A stretch of DNA of 64,000 nt from Erigeron canadensis. Lineage: Eukaryota > Streptophyta > Magnoliopsida > Asterales > Asteraceae. The stretch spans positions 5,582,501-5,646,500 of the forward strand of contig NC_057761.1 of assembly GCF_010389155.1 (NCBI RefSeq), given 5' to 3'. This document shows positions 1 through 9,807 of this stretch, piece after piece; position 1 is the first letter of the stretch, and each line of letters begins with the position of its first letter. Position numbers and translations under genes: made by a program. Under the pieces are notes generated by a model that saw only the letters and a list, made by a program, of their open reading frames with translations, did not search any database and was not told the origin of the DNA.

Positions 1-179
1 TAACATCCATGTGCGCGTGTGCTTTATCTTACATCCCGAGTTTTCCGCCGCTGTCGGGGTGTTACAGCTCTGAGGAAGAATAAACAATATTTCAGAGTGC
101 CATCTGAATACTTGGGAAAATCATATGCACGGACAAAGATTTTTCCTCTGAAGCTGTCAATGAAAACAAATCCATCCAA
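1..179 (-). other. open extension after the second RT-A aORF stop
   Basis: Beyond the TAA at 180-182 the same minus-strand frame stays open for 51 codons (179 down to 27) and then meets a TAA at 24-26. The translated stretch, containing DSFRGKIFVRAYDFPKYSDG, does not look like random translation. Either the aORF was longer and now carries a stop, or this is chance. No LTR or polypurine tract is visible in these 179 bases. Confidence 0.35.
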
Positions 180-1166
180 TTATTCTATTGGATCTCCAAT
201 CTGATAAGAATCCAACTCATAACCTCCTGCTCTCTGAATTAGTCTTGTGAGATTAATTCTTCTTGTTCTTCTTTCTAGACCAATCTGGAAATCATTGAAC
301 TCATAATATCTGATTAAAGCCTGAATGTGACTCTTCAGAGCTTCATAAGCAAGGAGTTGATCTGGAGTCTTTGTAATCAAATGAGCATACTGGTTGTAGA
401 GAAAGAGGATGTCAGATATTGGTAAGTATTGGAAAGATTCTTCATGAATAGCATACATGTGACCATCAGCTCTTTGAACTCTAAATCGGATAAGTCTTTG
501 GTTCTGATACTTGATAGGAGCAATCAATGTCAACACACTTGTGATTGGACTCTGGAACTGATTATACCACTCTTCACTTCTTACTGTGCTTTCAGCATTC
601 ATCATTTCTAAGTATGCATCCCTTTGATTTTGATGTCTGAAAAGAAAGAATGCTCTCAACCTATTCAAGGTCATGTTGAGTCTTTCCTCAGATGAGCAGT
701 AAATCGGGAAGGCTCTTTTTTCAATGTATCTTGCCCTGCATACTAATTCTTCAGGTCTGACATTCAGATCTAGCATTTGTGCATAATTCTCATAAAAATA
801 TCCTTCATTGATTTGCCAGATTTTGTCTCGAGTGATTCTTGGATGTCTAATACCCATGCTAAGCTCTCTTGGAGTGTCAAGATTATTTGTATCTCTTAGA
901 TCATAGACAATCTCTTCACATATATCTTTCTCAAATTGTTCTTGAGTCATAGCTGGTCTTGGTGGGGCATCATTAGAATCATCCGAATCAGAATCACTGT
1001 CATCATCAGTCCTATTCTCTGGTTGGAACGGATCAGGATCACTGGATTGATCTGAACTTGATGTAATTGAGTAGTAGTGAGAGATATATTTAACAAGTGG
1101 AGGCAGATCATCTGAATCAGAATTATGAACTTGATGAGCTTGAGATGATGAAGGAATATCCACACT
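180..1166 (-). CDS. C-terminal part of RT-A aORF, after an in-frame stop
   Basis: This 327-codon open stretch follows the TAA at 1167-1169 in exactly the same frame as the upstream 1122-codon ORF, so the two are best seen as one extra ORF split by a single stop. It begins without an ATG (first codons S-V-D-I-P-S-S). It has an acidic serine/aspartate-rich start (residues 1-60) and a compact C-terminal region (about 70-327) rich in aromatic and charged residues. The pattern around RFRVQRADGHMYAIHEESFQ and the later helices resembles the C-terminal domain of the RT-B and RT-C aORFs (VKVSIKPGAKHFVVEVQYFG in RT-C). Function unknown. Expression would need stop readthrough, re-initiation or splicing; a simple nonsense mutation is the plain alternative. 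Confidence 0.55.
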   Translation of the reverse strand, partial: SVDIPSSSQAHQVHNSDSDDLPPLVKYISHYYSITSSSDQSSDPDPFQPENRTDDDSDSDSDDSNDAPPRPAMTQEQFEKDICEEIVYDLRDTNNLDTPRELSMGIRHPRITRDKIWQINEGYFYENYAQMLDLNVRPEELVCRARYIEKRAFPIYCSSEERLNMTLNRLRAFFLFRHQNQRDAYLEMMNAESTVRSEEWYNQFQSPITSVLTLIAPIKYQNQRLIRFRVQRADGHMYAIHEESFQYLPISDILFLYNQYAHLITKTPDQLLAYEALKSHIQALIRYYEFNDFQIGLERRTRRINLTRLIQRAGGYELDSYQIGDPIE

Positions 1167-4100
1167 TTAACTTTGATCTTGATTTCCTTCTGTTGTATCT
1201 TGAACACTTGCTTCTTGTGTTGTATTATGACCTTCTCCACTATCTTGAACATTATTCTCCCCCTCGGGTTGATCATCCGGATTTTGATCATCCCGACTCC
1301 TTAAGATAGTGGCCGGTCGACAATGTTGTTCAAGCTCAGTTAATCTCTTTCGAATTGCTTCAGTTTCAGCCTTATGAGCATTATCAGTATCCAAGAAATG
1401 TTGATAAGAAAGAATTGATTGATAGATGGCTTGCTTTGGTGGATTCAGATTAGGCTCTTCAGATCTTAATCGACGAAGTACTGCCATTATGAGAGTATCA
1501 GTGGATATACCACTTTCATGAAGCCTATTAGCAGTATAGTCATTCAAATAAGTATCACTGAGATCAGATTCCGATGAAGATGAAGAACTTGAAGAAGAAT
1601 CAGGAGAATCAGGATCAGGAAATGATTGTTGAGTTGATGAAGTTGGAATTTCTGGGGGTGTTGGTGATGAAATTGGAGATGATTGAGTAATCGGTGATGT
1701 TGATATGATTGGTTGAGATGACAAAGGAATAACAGTTGGAACAGTTGAAATATGAGTAGTAGGTGTTGAGATTGGAGTAACAACAGATGAGCCAATTCTA
1801 AGTGCACCACCAGTAAGCAATTTGCGTGGTGAAGAACTGGTTTGAGTCACTGGAAGTTTTCCAGTAATAGTATATCGGGAAGCACGTAAAACACTTTCTT
1901 GTTCTTGTTCAATCCCTTCAACCAGATGAGTCACAAGATTACGAACAATTGGAGATAATGTTACAACAGCTGGAGATTCAGAAATTGAAGTATCAGGAGT
2001 AATAGAAGCTGACACATCAGTAGTTCCAAGTGGTTCTACTGAGTGACCTGACGACATCATGACTGTCACAGGATTTCCTGTTGGTTCAAGAGTTTGAACA
2101 ACAGTTGTTGATTCGGCTTCACAACCAGAATCCTTTGGAAAGTGGACAAACATAACACCGGTGTCACTTAGATTAACCGCTAAACCCAAAGCACGAATAG
2201 CTGCAGCAACTGCTCGAGCTCGAGAGAGTTCAGACTGTCGCTGAGCCAATTCAGCTACACGGGTGCCTTCGTTCAAAGCTGGCATAATGTTAGCAATGGA
2301 AGGACTTCCAAACAATCCTTGAGAGGGCACTAAAGCCGAGCTCTCTATGTTTGTTCCGACAGCATCACCTAGATGTGCAAATGGCACAACAATTGGTGTA
2401 AGTGTCCTAGGGGTACTAGACAGACGTGCAGAATCGAAAGTCAAGAGAGGGGCAGATGTCTCTTTATCTTCAACATCCACAGACTCTGAAGGAGACTGGG
2501 ATGGATTACGTGGATTTTGCCCATGCAGAAATGAGACATCAGTCTGTAGAAAGACTTCCGAATGGGTATTTGAGGTTTGACCGTGCAAGAGTTGGGAGCT
2601 CTTGTCTTCTATCCTAGGTCGAACCCGGCGAGTATATGTTGTTTGGACTAATGGAAGGCCAACGTTTTCTTTATGCCTTATACCTAACCCGGACCTCTCA
2701 TCCTCTCTAACATTTTCAACTCCTCCCTCATTTCCACCTTGTTCCTCCGGGATGTCCATTACATCATCAGCAAATTGATTGGCTTCATTATCAGATGAAT
2801 CAATATCAGAATCAGCCACATCTTCTTGTTCAGCTCGGGAGAAACGATCATACTCAAAGCGTGATCTTTTGAATGTTTTCTTTTTGATATTAACAGGAAT
2901 GGACTTCCTGCGGCCTTGAAAGTATGTCGGTGGAGGAGATAGGAAAACAGGTGTAGAAATTGTTGATGAAGGAATTTGAGTTGGTATTGTTTGTGATTGA
3001 GGCATTGTTGGGGGTTCTGGTGTTAGAATTTCTGGAAGTGGAGATGTTTGAATTGGTGAAGAATGTCTTTGTGGTGATGGTGTTCTTGGTGATGGTGATC
3101 TTATGATATTTGAGGTTTTAGGAGGTGGTAATCGAATTGGTCTTGGAGTCCCAGACTCAGAGATAGTATCCTCAAAAGATGTTGGAGAAGAAGGTTCAAC
3201 TGGTGTTTTTCTTTTCAACTTCTTTTTCTTTGAACTTCCCTTCTTCTTTTGTTGATGTACTTTCTTGCTCAACTTTATCACAAACATTTCACCTCTTTGT
3301 TTCTTACTCTTTGGCCTACCTGAACTGGATTCACCCTCACTCTCTTTTCTTTTCCTCTTAGACCCCTCACTTGGCGACCTATGCAGAACTTGGGTAGGAA
3401 CCGGGAGGCTTTCCGGTCCCATAGTTGTTCTAATCCAGTCCAGATATGCCTTCTTGGCATCATCAGCATTGGGAACCATATCAAGTAAAAATGATGGAAT
3501 CAAATAAGAATAGTTAGGGATACCAGAGTCTCTAACAAACTTGAATGGATGAGTAACAACTTTCCCTGTTTCAAGAAGTCTTGGAATGTGCTTCTTGTTC
3601 CTGATTATACTTCGGACAATTGCTGAGAGAAATCTTATGAAAGGAATATACTTCTTGGGAGCAGATATTTTTCCATTTACTACTACTATCAGCTGATCCC
3701 AAAGAAGTTGAGCAATGTCGTAGTGCTGATTGAAAACAAACCCATAGAATATGTACAGCATTGTCTGGGTCAAGTTATCCATTCCTCTTGTATATGGATG
3801 TAAACAGTTGCTGAGAACAGAAAACACATAGTACCAAATTCTTGGTAACTTCTTCAGCTTAAAATCAGTTGTTTTTGTCAGAGGACCATCATAACCAAGT
3901 GATATCAAGGCAGCAAACATCACATCATTTGATTCAAATACATCATAATCATTTCTCCCATTAGAGTTTGCTTCTGGTAGCCTTAAATATCTTCTGAAAT
4001 CATCTAAATTGAATTCGAAGTCATATGTATTCTCTCCAGAATGAAGTTCAAATTGAAAATAGCCTTGTCTACGAAGTTCTGGAGATTTGACTTTTGATTT

Positions 4101-4379
4101 AGTCCTTGATGAAGATGGATCATGTGGTTGCACAAAGATAATGGATCTCCACATGTCAAATAAATATGATTCAGCCAGATCAACATCTACTGTTAGAGCA
4201 TCAATAAGAGGATGATTGTGGAAGATTGCTGAAATTATTGGAAAGCCGAGAGCATTGAAAGGATCATTCAGATATCGATTATTTCTCATATTGATAGAAT
4301 TTCCAGCTGTAAGAATTTCTTCTATTGATTCATTAATAGCAATCTCTTCATCATGTCTAACCTCCTCTTGATGATCCAT
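1167..4379 (-). CDS. RT-A additional ORF (aORF), N-terminal and central parts
   Basis: Long open frame starting at the ATG at 4379-4377 (MDHQEEVRHDEE) and open to a TAA at 1167-1169, about 1070 codons with no other lesion. The frame is open for some 50 more codons upstream, but this ATG is the first likely start. Residues about 30-320 form a folded-looking domain ending in the motif KYIPFIRFLSAIVRSII, which matches PFSRFLSLCF in RT-C and PFVRFLSLIF in RT-D. Then come lysine-rich NLS-like clusters (KRKRK, KSKKQR, KKKKLKRK; about residues 340-420), long Ser/Pro/Thr-rich low-complexity regions, a poly-serine run and a short coiled coil at the end. No signal peptide or transmembrane helix is visible after this start. 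It occupies the place of the env-like ORF of Sireviruses, but an envelope role is not supported. Confidence 0.7.
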   Translation of the reverse strand: MDHQEEVRHDEEIAINESIEEILTAGNSINMRNNRYLNDPFNALGFPIISAIFHNHPLIDALTVDVDLAESYLFDMWRSIIFVQPHDPSSSRTKSKVKSPELRRQGYFQFELHSGENTYDFEFNLDDFRRYLRLPEANSNGRNDYDVFESNDVMFAALISLGYDGPLTKTTDFKLKKLPRIWYYVFSVLSNCLHPYTRGMDNLTQTMLYIFYGFVFNQHYDIAQLLWDQLIVVVNGKISAPKKYIPFIRFLSAIVRSIIRNKKHIPRLLETGKVVTHPFKFVRDSGIPNYSYLIPSFLLDMVPNADDAKKAYLDWIRTTMGPESLPVPTQVLHRSPSEGSKRKRKESEGESSSGRPKSKKQRGEMFVIKLSKKVHQQKKKGSSKKKKLKRKTPVEPSSPTSFEDTISESGTPRPIRLPPPKTSNIIRSPSPRTPSPQRHSSPIQTSPLPEILTPEPPTMPQSQTIPTQIPSSTISTPVFLSPPPTYFQGRRKSIPVNIKKKTFKRSRFEYDRFSRAEQEDVADSDIDSSDNEANQFADDVMDIPEEQGGNEGGVENVREDERSGLGIRHKENVGLPLVQTTYTRRVRPRIEDKSSQLLHGQTSNTHSEVFLQTDVSFLHGQNPRNPSQSPSESVDVEDKETSAPLLTFDSARLSSTPRTLTPIVVPFAHLGDAVGTNIESSALVPSQGLFGSPSIANIMPALNEGTRVAELAQRQSELSRARAVAAAIRALGLAVNLSDTGVMFVHFPKDSGCEAESTTVVQTLEPTGNPVTVMMSSGHSVEPLGTTDVSASITPDTSISESPAVVTLSPIVRNLVTHLVEGIEQEQESVLRASRYTITGKLPVTQTSSSPRKLLTGGALRIGSSVVTPISTPTTHISTVPTVIPLSSQPIISTSPITQSSPISSPTPPEIPTSSTQQSFPDPDSPDSSSSSSSSSESDLSDTYLNDYTANRLHESGISTDTLIMAVLRRLRSEEPNLNPPKQAIYQSILSYQHFLDTDNAHKAETEAIRKRLTELEQHCRPATILRSRDDQNPDDQPEGENNVQDSGEGHNTTQEASVQDTTEGNQDQS

Positions 4380-4490
4380 TATTTTTATAATTTTCTGTTT
4401 TAAGACATAAAAACTTTTAACACACACAGAAAAATAATATTTGAATAGCAAATAACAAGGTTCACACAAACAATTTATATAAGATACAAG

Positions 4491-4755
4491 GAGGTTCACA
4501 AAGGCAATCAACTCAGTGTATCCTTTATAAATCATTTGTTATGAGAAAATAAACACAGAATAGTTAAATACATATTTTCCATATATAAGTTTACAAAGAA
4601 GTTCACAAAGGCGATCAATTCTTTGTACTCTTATATACTTTGATATGTATATAACTTTGAAAATAATATATAATCATATAAGTATGATATATTTGAGAAT
4701 AATAAGGAAGTACACAAAGGCGTTCGATTCCTCATATTCCAAAATATATGACAAT
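4491..4755 (-). repeat. three-copy repeat upstream of RT-A aORF
   Basis: A motif reading GTTCACAAAGGC followed by (A/G)ATCAA(C/T)TC recurs near 4494-4512, 4601-4620 and, more diverged, 4711-4730, at a spacing near 108 bases. Each copy is followed by an AT-rich stretch such as TATAAA or TATATA. They sit just upstream of the aORF start on the minus strand, where a promoter or leader would be. Role unknown. Confidence 0.6.
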
Positions 4756-6400
4756 TATATGATCATACAAAACAGTTTGTCACACCACACAAGAATAAAA
4801 GTAAAATAAAAATTTTGAAAGAAGAAAAAAAAAAATTCTAAGTATAAAATTCTGAACGATCTAAATTTAGATCGTTCTGAGTAAAACTTAGTTAAAAAGA
4901 AATGAAACGATCTAAATTTAGATCGTTTTGAAAGATTTAAAAGGAAGAATAATGAAGTGTGGAAAACTGAAGTTGAAACGATCTGAAAGAGATCGTGTTA
5001 AACCTTTATTTGAGAAAAGGTTATAAGTATGGAAAAAGAAAGTAAAACGATCTAAAAGAGATCGTTTTAAGTTTCTCATGTCAGAGAGAAAAAATTGTTA
5101 AGTATGGGAAAGAAAAGGTAAAACGATCTAAAATAGATCGTTTTAGGTTTTGTTAAAAACTTTTGAAGTGAAGAAAAATGAAACGATCTAAATTAGATCG
5201 TTTTGGAAAAATTTTGAGAAACACTTCACTTCTCTTTTAAAGATTTTCCAACACTTAAAAATATAAAGTGAAATCAAATTCATGATTTCTCCTTACACTA
5301 AAAAATATCAGATTTGAGCGAACCGAATTCATAAGAATTCAGTTACCCATCAATCGAATTTCCAAACTCATTATCAAACCACACAGCGTACAGACCCAAG
5401 AACGATCCAAATTAGATTGTTTTGGTCTCAGTCTCAAGGGTTTAACAAAGAAATAACATGAAAAGAACATAAAAGGTGAATGGTAAACTTATTTTACTTC
5501 CAAGTCGTTTAGAAATCAAAACGATCTAAATTTAGATCGTTTTAGAATCAAACAACTCTAAAATAAAATATTTTTGCCAAACACTTTTCAGTTAGCCAAA
5601 CATACATCAATATTCACATTCAATGGATCAAACTGCAATTTGAGCATGGCATAACATTCATCCCTAGCCAAACTAACAATATCATCACGCAACATATCTG
5701 AACAGAAACGCATCAATCCATTTAAACACACTCTGATCATGTTTATTTTCAAGAACAGGGGGGAAGGGTTTTTGAATTTTCAAAAACATCAAACAAAGCA
5801 TTTAAACATGTAATAATCATTTACACATATCCTGAACATGCTTCTAATTCACACAGTTAACACAGAAGTACTAACAGAATTAAGAAATTCAAGAAAAATT
5901 GAAAAAATGAAATCTACATTCAAACCGAGATAGTACCTGTGGATGTGATTGAAATTTGATGATGTTTTGGAAAGAAATGATCACAAAACGATTTGGAAAC
6001 AAGACCCTTAACTTCTTTTGATGATCAGCAACAAAAAGTTTTATGAAGATTTTTAGTGAGAGAGTTAGTGAGTTTACAGGTATACGTGAACAGAAAAGAT
6101 AAGAAAAAAAAGATTGTTTTTCCCTCCTTAAGAAGAAAGAAAGAAAGAAAAAAAATGGGTCGGGTCAAGCTGGGTCGGTTATGGACTTGATTGATATTGG
6201 GCTTGACTTGTTTTTGGGCTTTTTCATATATCAGATTTCTAAAAACTAGAATAAACAAACAAAACAAAACAAACAAAAATATTTGTGAAATTTTTTTTTT
6301 TTTTTTTATTTTCTATTTTTATATTTTGTTTTTCTAAAATAACAATGAGTTTCTAATCAAATAGTGAAAATACACAAACTCCCCTTTGCTTCATGAATTA
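4756..6400 (-). other. non-coding spacer where pol would be expected
   Basis: About 1.6 kb between the RT-A Gag-tail ORF and the aORF has no credible protein-coding frame. It contains palindrome array 1 (4854-5543), an AAAG-rich microsatellite near 6135-6153, a poly-T run near 6291-6308 and otherwise AT-rich DNA. The one longer open frame (6276-6025, minus) is low-complexity phenylalanine/leucine-rich and is not supported. In RT-C the equivalent position between gag and aORF is taken by pol. Confidence 0.6.
4854..5543. repeat. palindrome array 1 (ACGATCT...AGATCGT)
   Basis: Eight copies of a palindrome built on ACGATCTAAATTTAGATCGT. Three are perfect: 4854-4877, 4905-4928 and 5518-5543 (26 bases). 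The others (4976-4999, 5044-5068, 5120-5144, 5181-5203, 5400-5422) keep the CGATCT/AGATCG arms but vary the AT centre. Copies two to six are spaced 61-76 bases apart and share flanking words (AAGTATGG...AAAG), so the array grew as a roughly 70-bp tandem repeat while the palindrome arms stayed conserved. Confidence 0.85.
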
Positions 6401-6417
6401 TCCTTTCTCTCCCCCTC
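6401..6417 (-). promoter_or_regulatory. polypurine tract downstream of RT-A Gag ORF
   Basis: On the minus strand this reads GAGGGGGAGAGAAAGGA, a purine run about 240 bases after the Gag-tail stop. RT-B and RT-C have AGGGGGA tracts shortly after their pol stops, in the same place relative to the aORF. Sireviruses are known for extra polypurine tracts; a second-strand priming role here is inferred. Confidence 0.5.
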
Positions 6418-6655
6418 AAACATTGCATGATATAAAACATATTGCACGTAAGCATAGCATCAATGTTTGACGGATAATGAATGAAATTAGAAAAATAGAG
6501 GATTTGTACAAAACATGCAGAGGCAAGTTAGCGTATTGGAAATGATCACTTATTTGAGATGGTTTCTTTGATCAGAAATTCATTCCAGGATCATGTGTTG
6601 AATATCTTCGAAAGTGGAAATACATAACACAGACCTTTATTTCCTGCAAAAACAA

Positions 6656-8497
6656 TTATGTTGTTTTTGGTACCCACTTTTGAATGGGTCCTTTTGGGTT
6701 AAAAAAATTGATCATGGTATTGTTTGAAGATTTGGAATTCTGTTTCTTTGAAGTTTTGACAGTGAACCAACCATACTGATCCCTATAAATAGTTATACCC
6801 TTAGATGTTTCTTTTGTGAGGAAAACTTGACTAGTTTTTGACATCTTGGATATTGAACTATTTTTAGAGATAGTTTTAAGAGCAGAGGTTCTAGTAACAG
6901 ATGAAACATGAACCTTAATGGTGTTTTTTCCTTTGACAGTTGGTGCAAGATGACTTTTGGGTGAGTAAAATGAGGTTGGAGCAATCTTAGATTTAGATTC
7001 CTTCTTTGATTCAACTTTGGGCTTTTTGAATGAAAGTTGTTTTAGGTTTTCAATTTTTGATTGACTTTTTGGTTGAGAACCAGTTTTGGTAGTCATCTTT
7101 TCAATCAATGTTTTTGCTTTAGCCTTAAAATTTTCAGGAATCTCAATTTTATGCTCTAAAATCACTTTACTTTTGTCATTAGGTGTTATCACAGGGGTTT
7201 CAAAAGAAAGTACCTTTTTGACAGAAGCAAGACGTTTAGTCTTCAAAGTTTGAATTTTTTCTTCAATCTTGGAAAATGATGATAGCATTGTTGTGGACAT
7301 ATCTTGAATTTCTTGAGAAGAGATGCTATCATCCTGCAGTACTTTTGTAGAATTCTCACTCCCATTGGATGGAGTGGAACAATCATCAGAATTATGATTA
7401 ATCATCATATATGTAGGGGTGGTCTCACTTACCTTTGGGGAATAATCTTGAGTTTTCAGATGTTCAATGACCTTTTGTTGAGACTCAACTTTTAGTTTTA
7501 GGTTTTCAATTTCTTTTTCCAATATGGTAGTTGGAATATAAGCTCTGTGAGAAATTGATTTTGAAGACTCTTGTTGAGACTCATTTTGTTTCACTGAAAT
7601 GTTGTCTATTTCTTCTAACTCATAAATTGATCTGTTATGAGTTTTCTTGTAAGTATCATTAAGAGCAACATAATCAATGTTTATTTGAGTTGGTTTTGGT
7701 CTTTCAACATCATCTGACTCAAAATCATCCTCAAATGGTCTGATGAATTCTTGAATCATGCCAAGGCGAATAAATTTTTCATCATACAAAGCACCAAGAT
7801 CTTCTTTTTGAACTTTCTCTAAATGTGCTGAATTCTCACAACCTAAACCAAAAAGAAGTTCTGATTTATCAATCTTTGATTTATTGTAATAAGCAGTGAA
7901 ATCTAAGAAAGGATTTTGTTCTATTTTGTAAATTTTCTCTTGGTAGAACAAAATGTTTGCTTTCAAATCCTCAACTTGTTTTTGAAGAGTTTCAATTTCA
8001 ACTCCTTTGAGAAAACAAGAACTGTTTAAGTCAGAAATCTGTCTTTCATGTTTTTCACAATTTGGTCTCATATCTTTCATTTTGTTTGTGAGAAACTCAA
8101 CATCTGCTTGTCTTGCATTTGCTCTTATCCATTCATTGGTTTTCTCAAGCTATAATGTCTCAATGGTTTGCTTGAGTGAATGGACAGTCTTTTCAAGGTC
8201 TTGACATTTATTGGTTAGATGTGCATTGGGTGAAACAACTTGAGAATTGTTACTTGACAAATGCATTTCTTTCAAAGAGTCATAGTTAACTTTGAGAGCA
8301 TCATGAGCTATTGAGAGTTGAGAAAAAGCTTCGTTAAGTTTATCAAACTCTTGTTTAGCTATGTTCAAATTTGTCTTCAAAGTAAGATTTTGCATTGTCA
8401 AAGTATCAGCAGTTGTTTGAAGAGACAAGTAGTCAGTTTGAGTAAAAACTTGTACCTCTCTTGATGAAATGTCTGAATTGATGTTGATTGTTGTCAT
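6656..8497 (-). pseudogene. RT-A Gag-tail-like coiled-coil ORF with one in-frame stop
   Basis: The frame starts at ATG 8497-8495 (MTTININSDISSREV) and runs to a stop at 6656, about 613 codons, with one TAG at 8150-8152. The two halves (115 and 474 residues, plus some 23 codons between the TAG and the next ATG) are in the same frame, so this is one ORF split by a stop. The first 250 residues are predicted coiled coil by eye (heptad-like L/I spacing in LTMQNLTLKTNLNIAKQEF); the last 150 are Lys/Ser-rich and end in NPKGPIQKWVPKTT. That tail parallels SSGPIKKRWVHKNN, the end of the RT-C Gag. There is no UBN2-type Gag core and no CCHC zinc knuckle, so only the Gag C-terminal portion is present. 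Confidence 0.6.
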
Positions 8498-8550
8498 TTG
8501 AAATGATTAAATTACAATTAAAAAAAACTTAATTTAGAAAATGAAACTAG

Positions 8551-9070
8551 AAATTTAGATCGTTTTAGATATTTGAAAAAAATTTCTAAGTATTGAAAAA
8601 GGAAACTAGAACAGTCTAAATTAGATCGTTTTAGAATTTTTAAAAATTTCCTAAGTGATGAAGAAGAAAGACGAAAGAAGAAAGAAAATGAAAAAAAATG
8701 AAATGTTTTAAAAGAAATTGTGTTAAGGAATTGTAAAGAAAAGTTAGAATGATCTAAATTTAGATCGTTTTAACAATTTTGGGTGAAAAATTTTCTAAGT
8801 ATGAAAACTTTGAAAATTTGTGCAGAGAAACACAATGATTTGGAAGTTTTTTTTTTTGAGCAAAACCAATCTCAAGGAGATCAGTTACCCAAGGAGGTGT
8901 GTGATTCCCAATCACTACAACTTCAGAATCACGATCCACACACCACACAATTCACACAGAATTATACAAGCTAGAACGATCTAAATTAGATCGTTTTAAC
9001 TTCAAAATGGTCCAAAAACTAGAACGATCTAAAAGAGATCGTTTTAGTTCCTGCAACAGAGATCGTTTTG
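8551..9070. repeat. palindrome array 2 in RT-A leader
   Basis: Between the primer site and the Gag-tail ORF the same palindrome family as array 1 recurs: a half copy at 8551-8566, full copies at 8609-8632, 8747-8770, 8974-8996 and 9022-9044, and a half copy at 9057-9070. Arms CGATCT/AGATCG are mostly kept. The leader (8498-9507) is otherwise AT-rich with no supported coding frame. Confidence 0.8.
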
Positions 9071-9507
9071 AGATACCTGCACATATAAACAGAACAGATA
9101 AAACAAACGGTTTTTGATACAAAATTGATCATTTCTCACTCAGTTTTGAGAATTAGGATGTGATCTAAACATCAAAATGCTCAGAAAATGATCGCGCACA
9201 ATCCTAAAAACAATTCCATATCTCAAATCAACTTAATTGTGAAAATCAGATTTTGATCCAATTTTCAAAAATTTTGATTTTTACTCAAAACTTTGAATTT
9301 GATTCTGAAACTTAACAGAATGTTTTGAAATATGATTTGGAATGTATTAGTGAACAAAAACTTGAAAATTGAACAGAAATTGAATGTAAATTGTTGAAGA
9401 ACAGAAATGGCGGTAAAAGTTTCTTTGAACACGTAAAAGAAGAATTTGAACAAAATTCAATGAATCTGTATTGAATCTGTTCTGGATCGTCAACTGATTG
9501 TTGTTTT

Positions 9508-9519
9508 GCTCTGATACCA
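9508..9519 (-). promoter_or_regulatory. RT-A primer binding site
   Basis: On the minus strand this reads TGGTATCAGAGC, complementary to the 3' end of plant initiator methionine tRNA and the usual copia primer site. It lies two bases inside the LTR edge, which fixes the element's orientation. Confidence 0.9.
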
Positions 9520-9521
9520 CA

Positions 9522-9802
9522 TGTAATATACCATAAATCGTTCGTGTTCGGGTGCGGAAGTAAGGTGAGAAACAATGGTGGATGTGTGTGTGTTAGTGTG
9601 TCTATTGAGAGAGACAGAGGTGTGTGTGTGGAAAGCTTGGAAATATATTTAGCAATATGTGACTAAAAGTTTTCAAAAGGTTAAGGCTTGAGGGGTATTT
9701 ATACTCTAAGTAAATACATAAGCTCCCCCTCAACCTTATATTATATATACAAATTATCAAAGATAATGAAATACAACTAAGCACTGTTTTGAATTTCTAA
9801 CA
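9522..9802 (-). repeat. RT-A 5' LTR
   Basis: On the minus strand the 281-bp LTR begins TGTTAGAAATTC and ends ATATTACA, giving the standard TG...CA ends. Its inner end is next to the primer site; its outer end abuts RT-B pol sequence at 9803. A TATAAATA box lies at 9696-9703. A purine stretch GAGGGGGAG (about 9722-9730) also lies within the LTR. The partner 3' LTR is outside the window. Confidence 0.85.
9696..9703 (-). promoter_or_regulatory. TATA box of RT-A LTR
   Basis: Minus-strand TATAAATA followed by CCCC, about 175 bases before the inner end of the LTR. A good plant TATA match, in a position suitable for starting the genomic transcript. Confidence 0.6.
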
Positions 9803-9807
9803 AAGAG
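9803..9807. repeat. candidate RT-A target-site duplication (one copy)
   Basis: AAGAG follows the outer end of the RT-A LTR and is continuous with RT-B pol (RT-C has AGAAGAGCCACAAG at this place). The other copy should flank the 3' LTR of RT-A, which is outside the window. Confidence 0.5.

Larger units (their letters stand above)
1..9802 (-). mobile_element. RT-A: pol-less Sirevirus-like LTR retrotransposon (partial)
   Basis: Read on the minus strand from right to left, this element has a 5' LTR (9522-9802), a primer binding site matching initiator Met-tRNA (9508-9519), a leader with palindromes, a Gag-tail ORF (8497-6656), a polypurine tract, a 2-kb non-coding block with a second palindrome array, and a very long extra ORF (4379-180). 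The 3' LTR lies beyond the left edge. No protease, integrase, reverse transcriptase or RNase H similarity appears between the two ORFs, so the element cannot move by itself. It interrupts the pol gene of RT-B at 9803, which makes it younger than RT-B. Assignment to the Sirevirus/Maximus copia group rests on the Gag tail and the downstream extra ORF shared with RT-C and is an inference. Confidence 0.8.

Noticed and set aside
1255..1275. Purine tract (GGGGGAGAATAATG on minus) as the RT-A 3' polypurine tract
   Set aside because: It lies inside the open aORF (codons E-G-E-N-N), with no LTR start after it.
6025..6276. 83-residue minus-strand open frame with a hydrophobic N terminus
   Set aside because: Low-complexity Phe/Leu/Lys translation of AT-rich spacer DNA; no conserved motif and no equivalent in related elements.
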